Shown: piece after piece, positions 36,004 through 43,489 of the stretch
Position numbering within the stretch: position 1 is the stretch's first letter
How the letters are laid out: each line of letters begins with the position of its first letter
Assembly: GCA_025352665.1 (NCBI GenBank)
Contig: JANXSM010000129.1
Span: 1-64,000 of the forward strand
Source of the DNA: Rhodospirillales bacterium
GTDB lineage: Bacteria > Pseudomonadota > Alphaproteobacteria > Acetobacterales > Acetobacteraceae
Length of the DNA stretch: 64,000 nt
Direction of reading: 5' to 3'
The notes under the pieces: model-generated
Seen by the model: the letters and a program-made list of their open reading frames with translations, nothing else
What the model was told of the DNA's origin: nothing
Databases searched by the model: none
Program-made: the position numbers and the translations under genes

Positions 36004-37404
36004 TCATGAACTCCATCGGCTTTCTCGAGCCGTTGGCAAACATGCCGGATCGAGGTTGAGCACGAACGCACAGCCGCCGCCCTCCAGCGCCTCGACGTTT
36101 ACGGAACCATGATGGGCGGCTGCGATCTCGGCGACGATCGCAAGGCCCAGGCCTGCCCCGCCTTCGCGTTCGCCCAGGCCCCGCACAAACCGCTCGAAGA
36201 TCCGCGTGCGCCACTCGGGCGCCACTCCCGCGCCGCGATCCTGCACCGCCGCACGGGCGGGCCCGGTCAAGACAACCTCGACAGATGATCCGCGCGGCGC
36301 ATGGGCAATCGCGTTCTCGATCAGATTGGTCAAAGCCAACACCAGAGCAGCATGATTGCCGTGGAACGGCATCAGCCCGTCACGGTCCAGAAGCGCAAGT
36401 TCGATATCCGACTGCAGCGCCAGGGGTACCAGGGCCGCAATCGCCTCCGCGGCCACTGCATGCAGTTTGACCGATTGCGTCATGTCGAGTGCCACGCTTT
36501 CTAGCCGCGCCATGCCCAACAACTGTTGTACCAACCTGGCCATGCGATCGGCATCATGGCGAAGGCCCGCCAGATCCGCTGAGCCTTCCATAATGCCCAG
36601 ACGCGCCGTCATGATGGCCAGCGGGGTCCGCAACGCATGCGCCGCCTCCGCCATGAAGCGGCGCTGGTCGATCAGGGCCTGGTCAAGACGGGCCAGCGCT
36701 CCATTGACGGTTCGAACCAACGGCAGCACTTCGTCCGGCAAGCCCACCGCTGGTAAGCGCGACCCGGGTTGCGCCGGGCCGATTTGTAAAGCTGCTTGAG
36801 ACACCTGCCGCAACGGACGCAGCCCGCGGCGTACCGTCAACACCGCCACAAGGATGGTCGCAAGTCCGATCGGCAGCAGCAGCGCCACAGCACCGACGGT
36901 GAAGGTCTGCGTCAGGCTGTCGAGCAGCACGGCCGTCTGCTCCCGACCCTGCAGCACCACGACCTGCCATCGCCCCGCCGGGGTCGAAAGACCGACCATG
37001 CCGTGATGGTGGCCGTGCATTTTAGGCAGCCGAAAGAAGCCGTGGGGGAAATCCTTGCGCAACAGTGGGATGATTTGGGCAACGGCGATCGGGTCGGACA
37101 CGCTCACCAGGCGTTCGCCCTGGTAGATCAGAAAGACGTTATCGCCATCCGACGCCCGGAACACGCGAACCAACGCGTCGGGCATCGACACGGCATCCGG
37201 GTTTCCCTTGGCGAGCGGTGGTAATTCTGCTGCAACCAATGCAACCTGCTTCTGCAGTGCCAGGTCGTCCAACTCATGCACCGCGGCGATGGCGCGCCAG
37301 CCCGCGGCACCGGCAGCGAGCAGGATCGCCACCGACATCACCGCCGCCAACCGCCACCCCAATCGGGCGGACAGCGACCATGACCGCCCAACGGGCATTG
37401 TCAT
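36004..37404 (-). CDS. two-component sensor histidine kinase (QseC/PmrB-like)
   Basis: This 466-residue membrane kinase has transmembrane helices at about residues 14-36 and 166-188 flanking a periplasmic sensor of about 130 residues. That sensor contains a notable His-rich stretch (KMHGHHHGMVG), possibly for metal sensing. A HAMP-like linker, the phospho-acceptor box AHALRTPLAIMTARL (Ala in place of the usual Glu of HELRTP) and an ATPase domain with NLIENAIAHAP and GAGLGLAIVAEIA follow. The start overlaps the response-regulator stop (ATGA). It belongs to the OmpR-partner kinase class and probably controls the divergent cytochrome genes. Confidence 0.9.
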   Translation of the reverse strand: MTMPVGRSWSLSARLGWRLAAVMSVAILLAAGAAGWRAIAAVHELDDLALQKQVALVAAELPPLAKGNPDAVSMPDALVRVFRASDGDNVFLIYQGERLVSVSDPIAVAQIIPLLRKDFPHGFFRLPKMHGHHHGMVGLSTPAGRWQVVVLQGREQTAVLLDSLTQTFTVGAVALLLPIGLATILVAVLTVRRGLRPLRQVSQAALQIGPAQPGSRLPAVGLPDEVLPLVRTVNGALARLDQALIDQRRFMAEAAHALRTPLAIMTARLGIMEGSADLAGLRHDADRMARLVQQLLGMARLESVALDMTQSVKLHAVAAEAIAALVPLALQSDIELALLDRDGLMPFHGNHAALVLALTNLIENAIAHAPRGSSVEVVLTGPARAAVQDRGAGVAPEWRTRIFERFVRGLGEREGGAGLGLAIVAEIAAAHHGSVNVEALEGGGCAFVLNLDPACLPTARESRWSS

Positions 37405-38075
37405 CGTGCGTCGGCCAGCAGATAGCCGACGCCGCGAACGGTATGGAGGCAAACGCTGGCACGAGAATCGGCCAGTTTGCGACGCAGCCGATGCACCAGC
37501 ACCTCCATCGCGTTCGAGCCGATCTCGCTATCGAAGCTGTAGAGACCTGCTTCGAGCATTTCGCGCGGCACAACATTGCCCTGACGGCGCAGCAACTGTT
37601 CCAGCAGCGCCATCTCGCGAACCGACAGGCTGATATCGACCCCCGCAACACTGGCCTGTCGGGTCGTCGTCTCGAGCACAAGGTTGCCGAGTTCCAAAAC
37701 TACCCCCAGGACAGCATCGGGCCGGCGGAGCAGGGCACGGATACGGGCGATCAGTTCAACAGTATGAAACGGTTTGACGAGATAATCGTCCGCTCCGGCA
37801 TCGAGGCCGATGACCCGATCCTCTAACGCATCGCGCGCCGTCAAGACGAGAATGGGCAGCCGGGAGCCCCGCGCCCGCAGCCGGCGAAGCAGAGAGAGCC
37901 CGTCTCCATCCGGCAGATTGAGGTCCAGTATCAGCGCGTCGTAGGACGCCAGACCCAGATGCAGGTCAGCCTGCGCCAGGTCCGGTGCCCCATCGACCGC
38001 AAAGCCGCCGCGTTCAAGCGCACGGCTCATCAGCACCAGCAGATCGGGTTCATCTTCGACGACGAGCAGTCGCAT
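37401..38075 (-). CDS. OmpR-family response regulator
   Basis: This 224-residue regulator has a receiver domain with acidic pocket EDE (residues 7-9), phospho-acceptor Asp in LILDLNLPDGDG near residue 51 and Lys in YLVKPFHTVEL near residue 101. A C-terminal winged helix with LRRKLADSRASVCLHTVRGVGYLL follows. It resembles QseB/PmrA-type regulators. Two CTTA-type direct-repeat boxes lie just upstream, between it and the divergent cytochrome c' gene, suggesting autoregulation. Confidence 0.94.
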   Translation of the reverse strand: MRLLVVEDEPDLLVLMSRALERGGFAVDGAPDLAQADLHLGLASYDALILDLNLPDGDGLSLLRRLRARGSRLPILVLTARDALEDRVIGLDAGADDYLVKPFHTVELIARIRALLRRPDAVLGVVLELGNLVLETTTRQASVAGVDISLSVREMALLEQLLRRQGNVVPREMLEAGLYSFDSEIGSNAMEVLVHRLRRKLADSRASVCLHTVRGVGYLLADAR

Positions 38076-38115
38076 GGCATGTCACACCCATAACGCCCAA
38101 GCCTGCGCCTTGCAG

Positions 38116-38132
38116 CTTACACACCCCTTATG
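38116..38132 (+). promoter_or_regulatory. PmrA/QseB-like direct-repeat box (plus orientation)
   Basis: CTTACA-CACCC-CTTATG: two related hexamers with 11-base periodicity, the layout used by PmrA/QseB-type OmpR regulators. It is oriented toward the cytochrome c' gene, 89 bases before its start codon. A mirror-image copy lies at 38151-38167. Confidence 0.6.
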
Positions 38133-38150
38133 GCGGATGGCCCTCGTGCC

Positions 38151-38167
38151 GATAAGGTGGCTGTAAG
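38151..38167 (-). promoter_or_regulatory. PmrA/QseB-like direct-repeat box (minus orientation)
   Basis: Read on the minus strand this is CTTACA-GCCAC-CTTATC, the mirror partner of the box at 38116-38132. It is oriented toward the response-regulator gene, 76 bases before its start. Together the two boxes form an imperfect palindrome of about 52 bases between the divergent transcription units. Confidence 0.6.
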
Positions 38168-38220
38168 CTTCGCGCTCTAAAGCTGCTCCCGGGCCACCGA
38201 TCAGACAAGGAACTGCCTGC

Positions 38221-38637
38221 GTGCAAGTCAATCCTCCTCGCTCCCGGAAGCGCCACGCCATGGTGACTGCCATTGTCGTCGTCGTCGCCACTCTGGCAAC
38301 ACCTTTGATCGCCGAAGCCAATTCCGCGCTGCGTGGCATCATGAAAACCTGGAAGCGCGACGATCGTGCCACCGTCAGCATGATCAACGGCCGTGCCACT
38401 TTCGATGAAGCCACAATCAAAGCCACGTTCGTCGCCTACATCGCGGATACTGAGCGTATCGTGAATGGGCTCAACGGGCAGTCCGGCGACGCCCGCGATA
38501 TCCGAAACCGGTTCGTGGCGTTTCGGGCGAATGCCCAAAGCGCCCTTCAGCACATCGGCGAGCGGGGCGCATTGCAGGTCGATTACAAGCGCCTCGCGTC
38601 CGACTGCGCCGCCTGTCACGATCTGTACAAGGACTGA
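38221..38637 (+). CDS. cytochrome c'-type monoheme protein
   Basis: This 138-residue periplasmic cytochrome has a signal peptide with a basic n-region (RSRKRH) and hydrophobic core (AMVTAIVVVVATLATPLIA), then a four-helix-bundle-like body. A single C-terminal heme motif CAACH lies eight residues from the end, the classic cytochrome c' layout. The GTG start keeps the basic n-region and has AAGGAA about seven bases upstream; ATG at 38260 would lose it. It is followed after five bases by a cytochrome b561 gene, the probable membrane electron donor. Confidence 0.88.
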   Translation: MQVNPPRSRKRHAMVTAIVVVVATLATPLIAEANSALRGIMKTWKRDDRATVSMINGRATFDEATIKATFVAYIADTERIVNGLNGQSGDARDIRNRFVAFRANAQSALQHIGERGALQVDYKRLASDCAACHDLYKD

Positions 38638-38642
38638 TTGCC

Positions 38643-39299
38643 ATGCCTTCTGACAACGGCGCAGCGTCGACCTTCGTGCCGGAGCGGAGGTTTCGCAACC
38701 CTCATCCAAGCTCCGTTCCCACCAAGCCCGCGCGGTCGATTGCCACGCGGTTGCTGCACGGCTCAATCCTTGCAGCGGTGTTGTATCAGTTGATCGGCAG
38801 CCAGTTCCTGTCACGCCCAATCCCGGGCGAGACGCCCGATCTCGCCATGATCGTGCATCAATATGTTGGCCTCGCCAGCATGGCTCTGGTCATGCTGTTC
38901 TGGCTGTGGAGCATGATCCGGCGCGGGGAGACCAGCCTCCGCCGATTGGTGCCGTGGCTTTCTCCGGCCAGGATGCAGGCGGTCGTGCGTGATATCCGCG
39001 ACCAAGCCGGTCTTATCCTGCGTGGCAAGGTTCCCGACGACGCGGATGGCGCCATGGCCAGCGCCATCCACGGCCTGGGGCTGTTAACTCTGACGGCCAT
39101 GGCCGTCACCGGAACGGCGTATTTCATTATCGATGGCGGGGCCAGCGCCCGGACGGTGCTGTCGCTCCACAGGCTGCTGTCGAACGTGATGTGGGCCTAC
39201 CTGATCGGCCACGCCGCCATGGCGCTGCTGCATCATATTCTGGGCAGCGACATCCTCTCACGCATGTTCTGGTATCGAACGCGAAGCGACTCTCACTGA
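38643..39299 (+). CDS. cytochrome b561-family membrane protein
   Basis: This 218-residue diheme b-type cytochrome has four transmembrane helices and the b561 pattern: first helix with RLLHGSILAAVLYQ (His), second with MIVHQYVGLASMALV (His), third with AIHGLGLLTLTAMAVTG (His) and fourth with MWAYLIGHAAMALLHHI (His). It would carry electrons from the quinol pool to the periplasmic cytochrome c' encoded upstream. Both probably respond to the divergent two-component system. Confidence 0.9.
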   Translation: MPSDNGAASTFVPERRFRNPHPSSVPTKPARSIATRLLHGSILAAVLYQLIGSQFLSRPIPGETPDLAMIVHQYVGLASMALVMLFWLWSMIRRGETSLRRLVPWLSPARMQAVVRDIRDQAGLILRGKVPDDADGAMASAIHGLGLLTLTAMAVTGTAYFIIDGGASARTVLSLHRLLSNVMWAYLIGHAAMALLHHILGSDILSRMFWYRTRSDSH

Positions 39300-39318
39300 G
39301 GCGAGGCTGGGCTGCGGT

Positions 39319-39633
39319 CTATTTCAAGGTCGCCAAACACTGGATGAGATCCGCGCGCGGAGTGTCGTTCTTCAGACCGGCATAGGTCATGAGAGTTCCT
39401 GGCACGACGGTGCTCGGAGACGTCAGATCGTGGCCCACGGGCGCCGCATCCCAGGTCAAGCCGGAGCCCTCGTTGGCGGCGGAATAGCGGAACTCCGCGT
39501 CGCTGCCGGCGGTCCGGCCGGCGACCCCGAACAGGCGTGGTCCAATCAGCTTTTTGCCTGCCACGGCCGAATGGCATGCGTTGCACTAGAACCTTGAAGA
39601 CCTTCTCGCCGGCAGCAGCTCATTTCGGCACCC
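39319..39633 (-). pseudogene. frameshifted cytochrome c remnant
   Basis: The downstream frame encodes CNACHSAVAGKKLIGPRLFG and ends with TVVPGTLMTYAGLKNDTPRADLIQCLATLK, a textbook class I cytochrome c with heme site and Met ligand (GTLM). The start of the domain (AAAGEKVFK) sits in another frame. The two are joined by GTTCTAGTGC, where one extra base shifts the reading. A TGA precedes the fragment, and no signal peptide or start codon can be found. It is therefore a truncated and frameshifted gene. It lies between cytochrome b561 and the PYP operon. Confidence 0.75.
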
Positions 39634-39655
39634 TGTTATACCAACCCGCTCCAGA

Positions 39656-40138
39656 CTACGCGGCGCAGGCGGCCCTGGGGTTGGTGTGATGCTGCAGGGC
39701 GTCGCGGGCCTTATCGATCCAACGGTCGATGTCGAGCAGGCGGCTGATCTCGCCGAGGTCTGCGCGCAGGCGGTTGGGGTTGGCGTGGGCGAGGTCCGAC
39801 AATGTGCAGTAGCCAAGTTGGTCGAGCCGCCGCAGCATGGCCGGGCCGAAACTGATGGCACGTGTCAGCGGTGCATCTGGCGTGGATGGTGGATCGGCGG
39901 GTTCGGGATCAACCGGCAGCCAGGTGAGCGACACCGGTTCCGGCGGGGTCGTTTGCGGGTCGAACATGAAACCTGATTGTGTGATTTCGGAGTCTTCAAC
40001 GGAGGCGTGAACCACTGTGCGCTCGTGCCGGGTTCGCGGTGACGCGCCAGGGTCGGCAACCGATTGACGGTGCGCGGCGCGGGCGAGCACACGGTGGGCG
40101 CGGTTGACGAGGATGGCACGCTGGGCACGTGACAGCAC
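39656..40138 (-). CDS. helix-hairpin-helix-like protein coupled to PYP
   Basis: I do not recognise the full-length protein. The N-terminal half (about 100 residues) is basic, then Pro-rich and acidic. The last 60 residues (FGPAMLRRLDQLGYCTLSDLA, NPNRLRADLG, IDRWIDKARDAL) look like a helix-hairpin-helix module of the TfoX-C/DUF4332 kind, which binds DNA or protein. The GTG start at 40138 has GGGG six bases upstream; a TTG at 40165 would overlap the PYP stop (TTGA), and ATG at 39968 would give a 103-residue form. Its place directly after PYP makes it a candidate signalling partner, which is inference. Confidence 0.65.
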   Translation of the reverse strand: MLSRAQRAILVNRAHRVLARAAHRQSVADPGASPRTRHERTVVHASVEDSEITQSGFMFDPQTTPPEPVSLTWLPVDPEPADPPSTPDAPLTRAISFGPAMLRRLDQLGYCTLSDLAHANPNRLRADLGEISRLLDIDRWIDKARDALQHHTNPRAACAA

Positions 40139-40161
40139 CGCGATCCCCGAGGTGGCCGGCG

Positions 40162-40533
40162 TCAAACGCGTTTGATGAAGATCCACACGCCCTCCTCCGG
40201 CGCGATCGACTTGATGTGCACGCGCACCTTGGCGGGTGCCACCGCGTCGAACGCATATTCGAACATGGTGTTGACGGCGCCTTTGGCGACGCCGTCCTTG
40301 AAGCATCCCTGGAACTGGTGCGTCTTGGTGCAGGGGGCGACATCGTCGAAGAAGTTCCGGCCGAGAACGTCCGCGGCCTTGTGATTGGAGGCTTCGGCTT
40401 CGAACGCGTTGTATTTCAGGATCCGGCCGCTGGGGTCGACCATAATGGCGCCGAACGGCAGCCGGTCGAGCCGGCCAGGGTCTTGGGCGACCAGGTTGTC
40501 GATATGGTCGGAGCCGAACTTGATCAATTCCAT
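40162..40533 (-). CDS. pyp: photoactive yellow protein (PYP)
   Basis: This 123-residue cytosolic PAS-fold blue-light photoreceptor aligns end to end with the Halorhodospira protein (125 residues). It shares FGAI, YNA, NFFxDVAPCT, NTMFEY and the C-terminal FxKRV. The chromophore-binding Cys (PYP Cys69) is Cys68 in DVAPCT. Hydrogen-bonding Tyr42 and Glu46 are present as Tyr41 and Glu45. Thr50 is replaced by Ser49, gating Arg52 by His51 and Tyr98 by Ala97, and the Met100 loop is one residue shorter with no Met. Function requires p-coumaric acid, so tyrosine ammonia-lyase and a coumaroyl-CoA ligase should be encoded outside the window. The ribosome site is GGGAG. It is first of a two-gene operon. 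Confidence 0.95.
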   Translation of the reverse strand: MELIKFGSDHIDNLVAQDPGRLDRLPFGAIMVDPSGRILKYNAFEAEASNHKAADVLGRNFFDDVAPCTKTHQFQGCFKDGVAKGAVNTMFEYAFDAVAPAKVRVHIKSIAPEEGVWIFIKRV

Positions 40534-40609
40534 GGCATCTCACTCCCGGGGATTGCACGACGACGAAGCCTAAGCGTAAGCGAGAAAAATGAACGAAGAG
40601 TGAACCTTT

Positions 40610-41467
40610 TCAATCGGGCAGATCGAAATAGGCGGAGGTCGGACAGTGGTCCGACAGGCGCTCCTTCCACGCGGGGCCGGTCTGCTGATAGAGCATCACG
40701 CGCAGCGATTCCGGCCGCAGCCAGGCGCGGGCGGCGCCGCCTGCGATGATGTGGTCGAGAAAGCCGCCGCCACCCCAGCAGGGCGAATGGTGGCCCTGGG
40801 TGGCGCGGGCCAGGGGCGTTGCGGTCTCGAGGCCTGCGAAGAAGCGGTCGTTGCCTTCCATCCATCGGTTGAAGTCGCCGAGCAGGACGAATGGCACGGC
40901 TTCGCGGGTGCGTTCGGCGATCCAGCCCTGCAGCACCGGCAGCTGGCCGCCGAGGGTGCGGCAGGCGGGGTCGCTCATATCGTCGAGCCGGCCTTGGCGG
41001 CAGCCGGATTTGAGATGCACGGCGAGCAGGCGCAGCCGGCCCTGGGGCAGGTCGAGCGTGATGTCGGCACCGCTGCGTAAGTGGAAGCGGGCGTTGCGGT
41101 AGAGATCGAGGCCGACCAGGTCGGGGTTTTTCGAAAACGCGATGCCGCGGCGGATGGCGAAACCGTCCCGCTGGACCACGCGGTCGCCGGTGATGTGGAT
41201 GCTGTAGCGGTCGGGGGGAAAGATTTCGGCTGCGAGTTCCGGGCCGTCCACCTCACTGAAGGCAACGACATCGGCGTCGAGCTTCAGGGCGTAGCCGCGC
41301 AGCAGGGCGATATCCTCCGGCCGCTTCGGCTGCACGTCCTCTGGCAGGTCTGGGCCGCCGGCCGGGCGCAGGGTAAGCCAGGACAGGTTCCAGGCGGCGA
41401 GCTTGAGGTCGCGCGCCGAAGCCTCGGGGGCGAAGAGGAGAAGCAGGCAGAGGAACAGGGCGCGCAT
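40610..41467 (-). CDS. exported endonuclease/exonuclease/phosphatase-family protein
   Basis: This 285-residue protein has a short signal peptide (MRALFLCLLLLFAPEASA) and an EEP fold. Catalytic landmarks are LAAWNLSWL, AFSEVDGPE (metal-binding Glu), LLGDFNRWM (Asp-Asn) and the C-terminal SDHCPTSAYF (Asp-His). The substrate may be extracellular nucleic acid or a phosphodiester or phospholipid. It lies 73 bases downstream of the HpnL-like gene. Confidence 0.85.
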   Translation of the reverse strand: MRALFLCLLLLFAPEASARDLKLAAWNLSWLTLRPAGGPDLPEDVQPKRPEDIALLRGYALKLDADVVAFSEVDGPELAAEIFPPDRYSIHITGDRVVQRDGFAIRRGIAFSKNPDLVGLDLYRNARFHLRSGADITLDLPQGRLRLLAVHLKSGCRQGRLDDMSDPACRTLGGQLPVLQGWIAERTREAVPFVLLGDFNRWMEGNDRFFAGLETATPLARATQGHHSPCWGGGGFLDHIIAGGAARAWLRPESLRVMLYQQTGPAWKERLSDHCPTSAYFDLPD

Positions 41468-41540
41468 CGGCGCAGTGTGCCGCGCCCGGCTATTCGGTTC
41501 GAGCGGGAATACTGGGGTTTGCGGCGATTTGCCGGCCGGT

Positions 41541-42503
41541 TCACGCCCGGCTGCGCAGGGCGCGGCGGCCTTCCAGGATCTGCCACAGGATCAAGGCGGG
41601 TGCGCCGATGGTGAGGTCGCGCGCGCGGCGGACCAGGGAGAGCGCAAGGGCGACCTCGGGCGAGACGCCAAACAGGGCGCCGAGCAGCATGTAGCCGCCC
41701 TCCTGCACCCCCAGCGCCTGCGGCACCATGAAGGCGACGCTGCGAATGCCGGACAGCAGGCTGTCGATGACCAGTGCTGCGGCCAGTCCGATCGGGGCGC
41801 CGAGCAGATGCAGCATCAGCCAGGTTTCGCCGCCGACCAGCAGCCAGGCGGCCAGATGCAGGGCCAGGCCGAGACCGAGCAGGGCGGGGCGGTCGTGCAA
41901 CAGCGCGATCGTTTCGCGCAGCGAGCCGCCGGGCGGATGGGCGCCGAACAGGGTGTGGGACAGAGAGGCCAGGGCGCGTTCCACCATGCCGATGCCGCGT
42001 CGTTGCGCGATGACGAACAGCACGGCGAGGCCGGCCATGGCCACAAGCGCCATGATGGCGGGCAACTCGATGCCGCTACCGGGATGCAGCTTGGCGAGCA
42101 GGGCCAGGCCGAGCAGGGTGTAGACCAGCTGGGAGACCAGTTCGAGTGTCACGTCCACCACCGTTGAGGCGGCGGCGAAGCGGGCGGTGACGCCGGCGAG
42201 CACGACGGCGCGGCAGCCGAACACGAAGCCACCGATCTGGGACAGGGGCAGCACTTCGGCGGCGCCATCGCGCACCAGGCGACCCCAGATGAACCAGCGC
42301 GCGTCGGCCTGGCCGCGGGCGAGCACGCCCCAGGCCAGGCCCATCACGCCCATCAGGCACAGATGAACGGCCACGATGACGGCGAAACCGCCGAGACCCA
42401 GCGACACGAAGGCCTGCGCGATGGCGTGCCATTCGCTGCCGGCAATGAGCACGGCGGCCACCGCGATGCCGGCGACCAGAAACAGGATGGCGGCACGCTT
42501 CAT
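41541..42503 (-). CDS. HpnL-like lysylphosphatidylglycerol-synthase-type flippase
   Basis: This 320-residue polytopic membrane protein has about seven helices and resembles HpnL (UPF0104/LPG synthase membrane region). HpnL is associated with hopanoid lipid biosynthesis or transport. Visible family traits are the QIGGFVFGCRAVVLAG segment near residue 90 and the C-terminal VPQALGVQEGGYMLLGALFG motif. Other hpn genes are not in the window, so the hopanoid assignment rests on resemblance. It overlaps the P1 peptidase gene by four bases. Confidence 0.75.
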   Translation of the reverse strand: MKRAAILFLVAGIAVAAVLIAGSEWHAIAQAFVSLGLGGFAVIVAVHLCLMGVMGLAWGVLARGQADARWFIWGRLVRDGAAEVLPLSQIGGFVFGCRAVVLAGVTARFAAASTVVDVTLELVSQLVYTLLGLALLAKLHPGSGIELPAIMALVAMAGLAVLFVIAQRRGIGMVERALASLSHTLFGAHPPGGSLRETIALLHDRPALLGLGLALHLAAWLLVGGETWLMLHLLGAPIGLAAALVIDSLLSGIRSVAFMVPQALGVQEGGYMLLGALFGVSPEVALALSLVRRARDLTIGAPALILWQILEGRRALRSRA

Positions 42504-43489
42504 CTCGCCCAGCGGTCGGACCAGGCCGGCATGGACGGCAGATAGGGCAGCCGGGTTGCGTGGAATATGGCGCGTGCGATCGCCCGGGCCAGCACGATGC
42601 CGGCGACATGGCCGAGTTCGGTCAAGTCCGGCGCCGGGTTTTCCAGCGTGCGACGGCCAGTGCTGGCGGCGAACACGGTGTCGCCGTCCATGGGCGCGTG
42701 AGCGGGGTGGATGGCCCGCGCCAGCCCGTCGTCGGCCATGGTCGCGAGGCGCGCGGTCTGCGGCTGGGTGAGCGTGGCGTCGGTGGCCACGAGGGCGATG
42801 GTGGTGGCGGTGGCACGTGGCGGCTGGTTCTTCAGGCGCAGGCTGATGTCGAAATGCTGCGGCAGGCCACGGCCGCCGAATTCGGCGTTGCGTTCGAAGG
42901 GGGCTGACCAGAAATGCGGCCCCTCCCCCACCGTCACCGAGCCGACCGCGTTGACGGCTGCGATGGCGCCGACCGTGTGGCCGGTGCTGGTGACGGCACT
43001 GGCGGAGCCGAGGCCGCCTTTGCAGGTGGCAGTGGTTGCGCCGGTGCCGGCGCCGACCGTTCCCAGAGCAAAATTTTCCGTGGCGGCCATCACTGCGGCA
43101 AAGCCCAGTTCGCGATACGGCGTATAGCGGCCCCAGTCCTTGTTGCCGCCGTTGGCGAGGTCGAACAGGATCGCGGTCGGCACGATCGGCAGGAGTTGGC
43201 CTGCGAACAGCATCCCCACGCCGCGTTCGCGCAGCGCTGCCTGGGCGCCGGTCGTGGCGTCGAGGCCGAAGCCGGAGCCGCCGGAGAGCAGAAACCCGTT
43301 TACCTCGGTCAATGTGGTGTGGAGATCCAACACCGAGGTGTCGCGCTGCGCCGGTGCGCCGCCGCGGGTGCTGGCGGCACCCACGGCGGGTCGGTCAAAG
43401 ACGATGGCGGTCACGCCCGATCCCAGGGCGAGATCGGTCGCGTGGCCGACGCTTATGCCGGCCACGTCGGTGATCAGGTTGCGGGTCAC
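42500..43489 (-). CDS. P1-family (DmpA-like) peptidase
   Basis: This 329-residue N-terminal-nucleophile hydrolase of the P1/DmpA family (L-aminopeptidase/D-esterase) opens with NLITDVAGISVGHATD and has LSGGSGFGLDATTGAQAAL and VGAGTGATTATCKGGLGSAS. Members self-cleave before a Ser or Thr. A possible site is AVNAVGSVTVGEGP near residue 195, which is inference. The start is GTG, overlapping the aminotransferase stop (GTGA). The product is probably cytosolic. Confidence 0.85.
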   Translation of the reverse strand: MTRNLITDVAGISVGHATDLALGSGVTAIVFDRPAVGAASTRGGAPAQRDTSVLDLHTTLTEVNGFLLSGGSGFGLDATTGAQAALRERGVGMLFAGQLLPIVPTAILFDLANGGNKDWGRYTPYRELGFAAVMAATENFALGTVGAGTGATTATCKGGLGSASAVTSTGHTVGAIAAVNAVGSVTVGEGPHFWSAPFERNAEFGGRGLPQHFDISLRLKNQPPRATATTIALVATDATLTQPQTARLATMADDGLARAIHPAHAPMDGDTVFAASTGRRTLENPAPDLTELGHVAGIVLARAIARAIFHATRLPYLPSMPAWSDRWAR

